From contig NZ_CP181167.1 of NCBI RefSeq assembly GCF_047824785.1, positions 2,914,001 to 2,978,000 on the forward strand: DNA of 64,000 nt, in the 5' to 3' direction. The position numbers were made by a program, and so were the translations under genes. Numbering within the stretch: the first letter of the stretch is position 1; the number at the start of each line of letters is the position of its first letter. Shown piece after piece: positions 58,805 through 64,000 of the stretch. The stretch comes from Nitrobacter sp039808345. Its GTDB lineage: Bacteria; Pseudomonadota; Alphaproteobacteria; Rhizobiales; Xanthobacteraceae. The notes under the pieces were generated by a model that was given only the letters and a program-made list of their open reading frames with translations, made no database searches and was not told where the DNA came from.

Positions 58805-59701
58805 ATGACCGCTGAGATTTCGCCGGCGACGAGCCGCGCCGCCTTCGCCATCGGGGCGGAGCAGGCCGCGCGCCGGGCCGTCGATTTTCTGAGCGAGTAT
58901 CTGGAGGACGGCGAAACCGCGGTGGCGGCCTTCGAACGCAGCGACGGCTGCTGGAGCGTCGCGGTTCACTTCGCCGACCCGCCGGATGAAGCACGAATCC
59001 GCGCGCTGGTCGCTCTCGCCGCGGGCAATCACGTCGCCCGGACCGTCGTCTTTGATACCATCGCCGCCAGGGATTGGGTCGAGGCCAGCCTCGAAGGGCT
59101 GGCGCCGGTCCCCGCCGGCCGCTTCATCGTCCACGGCCGGCACGACCGCGACCGCGTCCCACCCAACAAGCTGGCGATCGAGATCGAGGCCGCGCTGGCA
59201 TTCGGCACCGGCCATCACGGCACCACCCGAGGCTGCCTGCTGCTGCTCGATCATGTTCTCCGCGCCAGGATGCCGCGACGTGTCCTCGATCTTGGCGCTG
59301 GGACAGGTGTTCTGGCCATCGCCGCCGCCAAGGCGCTGCGCCGGAGCGTGCTGGCCAGCGACATCGACCCGCGCTCGGCGACGGTGGCGCGGGAGAACGC
59401 TACGCTGAACGGCGTCGGCAATCTTGTCTGGTCGATCCGCGCGACCGGCTTTTCCGCGCCGCTGTTTCGCGCGCGCGCGCCGTTCGATCTGGTGCTGGCC
59501 AATATCCTCGCCAATCCGCTGCGGCGCACGGCTCCGGCCATGGCGCGCCATCTCGCGCCCGAAGCCATGGTGATCCTCTCGGGGCTGCTGCCGCAGCATA
59601 CCCGCGGCGTCATCGCGGCCTACCGCGCGCAGGGGCTGGTGTTGATGCGGCAGTTGCGGATCGACGGATGGTGCAGCCTGCTGATGCAGAACAGAGGGTG
59701 A
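58805..59701 (+). CDS. prmA: Ribosomal protein L11 methyltransferase
   Basis: 298 residues. VLDLGAGTGVLAIAAAKALR (about 161-180) is the SAM-binding motif I, FDLVLANILANPLR the NPPF-like catalytic region and LAFGTGHHGTTRGCLLLLDH the substrate loop. It trimethylates L11. Standard length. It lies about 50 bp after the small membrane gene. Confidence 0.92.
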   Translation: MTAEISPATSRAAFAIGAEQAARRAVDFLSEYLEDGETAVAAFERSDGCWSVAVHFADPPDEARIRALVALAAGNHVARTVVFDTIAARDWVEASLEGLAPVPAGRFIVHGRHDRDRVPPNKLAIEIEAALAFGTGHHGTTRGCLLLLDHVLRARMPRRVLDLGAGTGVLAIAAAKALRRSVLASDIDPRSATVARENATLNGVGNLVWSIRATGFSAPLFRARAPFDLVLANILANPLRRTAPAMARHLAPEAMVILSGLLPQHTRGVIAAYRAQGLVLMRQLRIDGWCSLLMQNRG

Positions 59702-59775
59702 CTCAGGGCCGGCTGCGTTGAACGGCTGCGCGCAAACCGGTGTCCACTTCTCGAAAACGCTATATGATGCCGGCA

Positions 59776-61599
59776 ATGTTCGAGGCCTATTTCCAGACAT
59801 TCGAGGATCCCGAAGGCGGCGTGGCGCTGACCGCCCGCCTCGCCGCGTTTCGCGAGGAGCTGGCGCGGCGGCAACTGACCGGATTTGTGATCCCTCGTGC
59901 CGACCGGCAACAGAACGAATATGTCCCGCCTTCCGAGGAGCGGCTGGCATGGCTCACCGGCTTCACCGGATCGGCCGGCCTTGCCGTCGTGCTCGCGACG
60001 GAAGCCGCGGTGTTCGTCGACGGTCGCTACACCTTGCAGGCGGCGCAACAGGTGGATATCCGGGCCTGGAGCATCGTCTCGCTGGTCGATCCGCCGCCGG
60101 AGAGCTGGCTGGCGGAGCATCTCGCGGCCGGCGACCGCCTCGGCTACGACCCCTGGCTGCATACATCGGCGGCGGTCGAGCGTCTTGCGAAGGCCTGCGC
60201 GAAAGCGGGAGCCGAACTGGTTCCGGTGGACAGCAACCCGATCGACGGCGTCTGGACCGACCGTCCCGCGCCGCCGCTCGGCGCGGCCACCATCCACGAC
60301 GCGGCGTTCGCCGGCGAAGCCGAGGCCGACAAGCTCGCGCGCATCCGCGCCGAGATGACAAAGCTCGGCGTCGATGCGCTGGTGCTGTCGGATTCCCACG
60401 CGGTGGCATGGACCTTCAACATTCGCGGCGCCGATGTCTCGCATACGCCGCTGCCTTTGTCCTACGCGCTGGTGCCGAAAGAAGACCGTCCGGCGATCTT
60501 CATCGACCGCCGCAAACTCTCCGACAGCGTCCGCAATCATCTCGAACGCAACGCCGATGTGCGCGAGCCGGATGAACTGACCGGCGCGCTGACGAGAACG
60601 GCCCAATCCGGCGCGGCGATCGCGCTCGATAAAGCCACCGCCGCCGACGCACTGAGCCGCCTGATCACGTCCGCCGGCGGCAAGCCAGTGTGCGGTAACG
60701 ATCCGGTCGCGCTGTTGAAAGCGGTGAAGAACCCGACCGAGATCGCGGGCGCGCGCAACGCGCATCGGCGCGACGCCGTGGCGCTGGCGCGGTTTCTCGC
60801 CTGGATCGACCGCGAAGCGCCGAAGGGCACGCTGACCGAAATCGACGCGGTCGAGGCGCTGGAGACTTTTCGCCGCGAGACCGGCGCGCTGAAGGACGTG
60901 TCCTTCCCGACCATCGCAGGCACCGGGCCGAACGGGGCCATCGTCCACTACCGCGTCACCCGCATGAGCAACCGCCGCATCGTGCCTGGCGACCTGCTGC
61001 TGATCGATTCCGGCGCGCAATACGAGGACGGCACCACCGACGTCACCCGCACCATCGCCATCGGCACGCCGACCGACGAAATGCGCGACCGCTTCACGCG
61101 CGTGCTGCGCGGCCACATCGCCATCGCCCGCGCGGTGTTTCCCGACGGCGCCAGCGGCGCGCAGCTCGATACGCTGGCGCGGCAATTTCTCTGGCAGGCC
61201 GGCCTCGACTTCGAGCACGGCACCGGTCACGGCGTCGGCAGCTACCTCTCGGTGCATGAAGGCCCGGCGCGAATTTCGAAGCTCGGCGCGACGCCGCTGA
61301 AGCGCGGCATGATCCTGTCCAACGAGCCCGGCTATTACAAACGTGACGCATTCGGCATCCGGATCGAGAATCTGGTGCTGGTGACGGAAGCCGGGATTCC
61401 CGGCGCTGAAAAGCCCATGAACAGCTTCGAGACCTTGACGCTGGCCCCGATCGACCGCCGCCTGATCGATCACCGCATCAGCAAGAAAGAGGTGGCGTGG
61501 CTCAACGACTATCACGCCCGCGTCCGCCGCGAGGTGCGCCCGCATCTCGACGAGGCCACGAAACTCTGGCTCGACGCCGCGACCGAGCCGCTGCCATAG
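59776..61599 (+). CDS. pepP: Aminopeptidase P (Xaa-Pro aminopeptidase, M24B)
   Basis: 607 residues from ATG 59776 (MFEAYFQTFEDPEGG); upstream codons to 59740 read through a dispersed repeat and are unlikely to be protein. N-terminal creatinase-like domains (about 1-310), then a pita-bread fold with metal ligands in IDSGAQYEDGTTDVTRT (two Asp), GTGHGVGSYLSVHEGP (His) and two Glu near NEPGYYKRDAFGIRIEN and SFETLTLAPI. It removes N-terminal residues before proline. The three-domain length is that of eukaryote-like aminopeptidase P proteins. Confidence 0.9.
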   Translation: MFEAYFQTFEDPEGGVALTARLAAFREELARRQLTGFVIPRADRQQNEYVPPSEERLAWLTGFTGSAGLAVVLATEAAVFVDGRYTLQAAQQVDIRAWSIVSLVDPPPESWLAEHLAAGDRLGYDPWLHTSAAVERLAKACAKAGAELVPVDSNPIDGVWTDRPAPPLGAATIHDAAFAGEAEADKLARIRAEMTKLGVDALVLSDSHAVAWTFNIRGADVSHTPLPLSYALVPKEDRPAIFIDRRKLSDSVRNHLERNADVREPDELTGALTRTAQSGAAIALDKATAADALSRLITSAGGKPVCGNDPVALLKAVKNPTEIAGARNAHRRDAVALARFLAWIDREAPKGTLTEIDAVEALETFRRETGALKDVSFPTIAGTGPNGAIVHYRVTRMSNRRIVPGDLLLIDSGAQYEDGTTDVTRTIAIGTPTDEMRDRFTRVLRGHIAIARAVFPDGASGAQLDTLARQFLWQAGLDFEHGTGHGVGSYLSVHEGPARISKLGATPLKRGMILSNEPGYYKRDAFGIRIENLVLVTEAGIPGAEKPMNSFETLTLAPIDRRLIDHRISKKEVAWLNDYHARVRREVRPHLDEATKLWLDAATEPLP

Positions 61600-61783
61600 C
61601 ACGCGCAGATCATCGCGAGCTATTCCTCGCGTGAAGCAGGACAAACAGAATTATTGCACAGTCCACCGATCAAGAAAATCTTGCTCGATACTATCAAGGA
61701 TTTTATTATTGAAGACCGTAAGACTTTTGGAATTTCGTCCTGAACAAAAAATCATATTGCGAACGAACAAAGAGGCGCATGTC

Positions 61784-62893
61784 ATGAACCGGTTGCTGAT
61801 GATCTGCATCGCTCTGGTGATGTCTGTTTGGTGGTCCGGAGCAAACGCACGCGGCCCCTTCGGATCGATCAGGATCGCGGGATGGTCCGGCGGCGCATAC
61901 ACAGACAACAAAACAGGCGAATTTTCGAACTGCATCGTAAGCGCGAACTATAAGAGCGGAATTACCTTTGGCATTGTGGTCACGAAAAAGCTTGAGTGGC
62001 TACTGGCGTTTACCCACAAGCGATGGAATTTGGCTCCCAAGGAAAAATTTCCGATCGCACTGAGTTTTGATGGCCGCAATACCTTCAATGTTATCGGGGT
62101 CTCTCTCTCGACGAATACTGTGTTCGTGCCAATGCCGGACAACTCAGCCCTTATTCGCGCGTTCCGCGGCGCGCAAATCATGTCGGCGATTGCCCAAGGC
62201 AACGTCTTTCAATTCCGTTTAACAGGCACGTCAGCGGTTTTGCCCGCAATGGTCACATGCGCAAAAACAATGAACGCAAGAGGGCTGGCAGCGGCAACCG
62301 ATTTCACTGCTCCTCATCAGCCTGCTATCGCGCCTCCATCGATGGGCCCCCAGAAAACGACGGCAACCCTATCAAGCACCCAGCCGAATTCGGCTCATGA
62401 GAACTCTACTGAATTGCAGTTCGAAGCCATGCAAATCGCATCCAACTTTATCCTGAAGGCGTCGCTGGACCAGCCATCCTTGCTTCGTCGCGAGGACACA
62501 CCTCTATCGATTGCATCGACAGGAGCCGGATGGAAAGCCAACGACGCGACCGGCTTCGTTCGAATTATTCCCGCCAAGCAGAACATGACGGGCCTTGATG
62601 TTGCCGCAACCATTGTTGGAAACGATGCCAAGGAGTGCAAGGGCAAGTTCGCATCGGCACGCAACAGCGAGCTGATCGATAGCGAGGTTGTTTTTCGCGG
62701 CATGTCCTCTTGTGAGGATTCGAAAGGTTCTGTGGTTGCGGAGTATTTTGTTTTTCCGCGGAAGAAGGGCGGGTTCATATTGTTCTCTGTTCTCACGCCG
62801 ACGAAAACAGGTTCTCAACAGACACAGGGCCAGAATCGCGAGGAGATGAATGCCGGTTTCCGACAAGCCGCCTATACCTCACTCGCAAAATGA
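61784..62893 (+). CDS. Secreted protein of unknown function
   Basis: 369 residues from ATG 61784 (MNRLLMICIALVMSVWWSGA), a signal peptide. The mature part shows two lobes: NCIVSANYKSGITFGIVVTK (about residues 43-62), then after a linker ASTGAGWKANDATGFVRIIP and SSCEDSKGSVVAEYFVFPRK. No family comes to mind. Its AT content is higher than that of pepP, which may indicate transfer. Confidence 0.6.
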   Translation: MNRLLMICIALVMSVWWSGANARGPFGSIRIAGWSGGAYTDNKTGEFSNCIVSANYKSGITFGIVVTKKLEWLLAFTHKRWNLAPKEKFPIALSFDGRNTFNVIGVSLSTNTVFVPMPDNSALIRAFRGAQIMSAIAQGNVFQFRLTGTSAVLPAMVTCAKTMNARGLAAATDFTAPHQPAIAPPSMGPQKTTATLSSTQPNSAHENSTELQFEAMQIASNFILKASLDQPSLLRREDTPLSIASTGAGWKANDATGFVRIIPAKQNMTGLDVAATIVGNDAKECKGKFASARNSELIDSEVVFRGMSSCEDSKGSVVAEYFVFPRKKGGFILFSVLTPTKTGSQQTQGQNREEMNAGFRQAAYTSLAK

Positions 62894-63021
62894 ACTTGAG
62901 CGTTTGTTCCCGCCATTTGACGGTGCAGTCTTTTTCGAGGATGAAAGGATGCGCGACGCCGGGTTCACCACGGGAGCGCGACCCATCGCATGGCGACCAC
63001 CGGTCAATCGCCGCGCGGATA

Positions 63022-63384
63022 TCACACCTGCAACGGCTGGGTTGCCTTGAGCAACGCAACCAGTTGACCTTGATGGTTTGTCCCGGTTCTTCGAAATATC
63101 TTGTCGAGATAAGAACGCGCGGTTGAGAACTTGATGCCGTTCTCCTGCGCGACCGCTTTCAACGACAAACCCCTCCCGAGCGAAGTCACCAGCCTCACTT
63201 CGGCCGGCGTAAGGTCAAACAATCCCATCAGGATCGTCGGCGATGGCACGAAGCTGCTCGGATTCAGCGTCGTTGCCGCGACAAGGATCTCGGCGCCGAA
63301 CATCATGTCCCTTGCCGAACGGAATAGCGGCAGGACATGAACGACGAGCGCGGGTTGCCTTTGTCGCCGTCGCGTGCGGGCCAC
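63022..63384 (-). pseudogene. LuxR-type regulator, 5'-truncated
   Basis: 120 residues. The C-terminus is a LuxR helix-turn-helix (LFDLTPAEVRLVTSLGRGLS, then GIKFSTARSYLDKIFRRTGT). Upstream QPALVVHVLPLFRSARDMMF resembles the middle of longer LuxR-like regulators of this family, which normally have over 300 residues. The GTG at 63384 is only the edge of the surviving frame. The 5' part is missing at about 63370-63390, where a different gene begins. Confidence 0.6.
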
Positions 63385-63386
63385 CC

Positions 63387-64000
63387 CTGCCCGCCGAGGA
63401 GAACAGCCTTCAGCATCGATTGGCCCAGCTTGAGCGAGAGAACGCGACGTTAACGCGGGAGAATGCCGCGCTTCGATTGAACCGCAAACTGGCGCGCGAA
63501 AACGTCGCGCTACGCAAGTCGTCCCCGGAGCGCGCTACGCCTGCGGCCGCACCATCGCCCGGCACAAGCGTGCGCGATGCCTATGCGGCTGATTTCCAGA
63601 CCGCTTACAAGGCTGTTCCCATGGAAACCCAGGGGCAGTTCCGCTTTTGGGGCGAAGGCGGCGCCATCTGGAGCGGCGGCGATCCCGTGACGGCCCCTTA
63701 CTCCCTGACGAATTTCTCGAATAATCTTGACCTTGGTTTCGCCGGAGGAGGCGCGCCCAACGGACTGTTCAACCTCACGCCAAAGGTCGGCTGGGAGGCC
63801 GCCGCCGGTTTCGATTATCGTTTCGCGGGCTCACCCTGGCACGTCAGCGGAGAGTTCAGGTACGGACAGGCCAAGGGAAGCGGCGCCGACGCATCCGCTG
63901 GCAGCATTGCTCCCGAGATCATGGCTTTATTTCCTCCCCCGTTGGCAGGAGCCGCCATAGGCGGCAATCAGACCATCGCCGCTAATCACCGCCAGGATCG
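63387..64000 (+). CDS. Outer-membrane beta-barrel protein with N-terminal coiled coil (3' end outside window, 5' end unclear)
   Basis: The frame LPAEENSLQHRLAQLERENA then RENVALRKSSPERATP reads as a coiled-coil, followed by FRFWGEGGAIWSGGDPVT, FNLTPKVGWEAAAGFDYRF and GSPWHVSGEFRYGQAKGSGA, typical beta-barrel strands. It runs off the right edge. No ATG or GTG with ribosome site precedes the coiled coil; the upstream frame (VAFVAVACGPP) could be a broken signal peptide. The start is therefore uncertain and the gene may be 5'-truncated at the junction with the LuxR remnant. Confidence 0.6.
   Translation, partial: MPAEENSLQHRLAQLERENATLTRENAALRLNRKLARENVALRKSSPERATPAAAPSPGTSVRDAYAADFQTAYKAVPMETQGQFRFWGEGGAIWSGGDPVTAPYSLTNFSNNLDLGFAGGGAPNGLFNLTPKVGWEAAAGFDYRFAGSPWHVSGEFRYGQAKGSGADASAGSIAPEIMALFPPPLAGAAIGGNQTIAANHRQD

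Noticed and set aside
59620..61644. 674-codon minus-strand frame opposite pepP and prmA
   Set aside because: It is the complement of two conserved genes, and its translation is dominated by Arg, His and Gly.

Overview
The window is a 64 kb piece of a GC-rich alphaproteobacterial chromosome, most like the Nitrobacteraceae (Nitrobacter, Bradyrhizobium, Rhodopseudomonas). The evidence is the circularly permuted tmRNA with tag ANDNYAPVAQAA next to an alpha-type sspB, the gene order leuA / ilvC-ilvH-ilvI / miaA / serB / degP / hflC-hflK / folA-thyA / ssrA-sspB / fumC, and the dispersed hairpin repeats built around CCGAAACCGGTTCCCACTTTC-like cores. Nitrobacter is my best guess for the genus, but the sequence alone does not prove it.

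Positions 1-23000 are accessory DNA. It opens with a large surface or secreted protein that runs off the left edge (minus strand). Next comes a minus-strand heavy-metal efflux operon (a small Cys/His-rich protein, czcC, czcB, czcA) whose last gene, a P1B-type ATPase, is a frameshifted and truncated pseudogene. A decayed cassette of two tyrosine recombinases and one serine recombinase follows (12.3-14.6 kb). Beside it sits an intact, AT-richer DUF262-HNH gene, a candidate anti-phage nuclease, and a second recombinase remnant lies on its far side. After a two-barrel OprB-type porin and a broken P4-type integrase comes a compact module of regulator, excisionase-like protein and integrase with ATGA overlaps, lying against tRNA-Lys(CTT).

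Positions 23000-53500 are mainly core genome. Branched-chain amino-acid synthesis is represented by leuA and ilvI-ilvH-ilvC. Both transcription units are preceded by short leader peptides rich in the regulating amino acids and overlapping RNA hairpins; the ilv leader has a classical terminator. Between them is an osmoprotectant-type ABC transporter with a permease-binding-protein fusion. Then come miaA and serB (start codons overlapping head to head), and the minus-strand set thyA-folA-hflK-hflC-DUF2065-degP. The permuted ssrA gene sits directly beside sspB, so the tag and its ClpXP adaptor are neighbours. fumC, two ribbon-helix-helix paralogues, a large AsmA protein, a UvrD/PcrA helicase and an ABC-2 exporter complete this part.

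Positions 53500-64000 mix core and accessory genes: a complete IS3-family element with 3-bp target duplication, an L,D-transpeptidase, a phytoene-desaturase-like oxidoreductase, prmA, an aminopeptidase P, a secreted protein of unknown function, and an apparent rearrangement junction where a 5'-truncated LuxR gene abuts the start of a beta-barrel outer-membrane protein that runs off the right edge. Dispersed hairpin repeats lie in many intergenic gaps; one abuts the thyA start codon and two supply or overlap stop codons of their neighbours.
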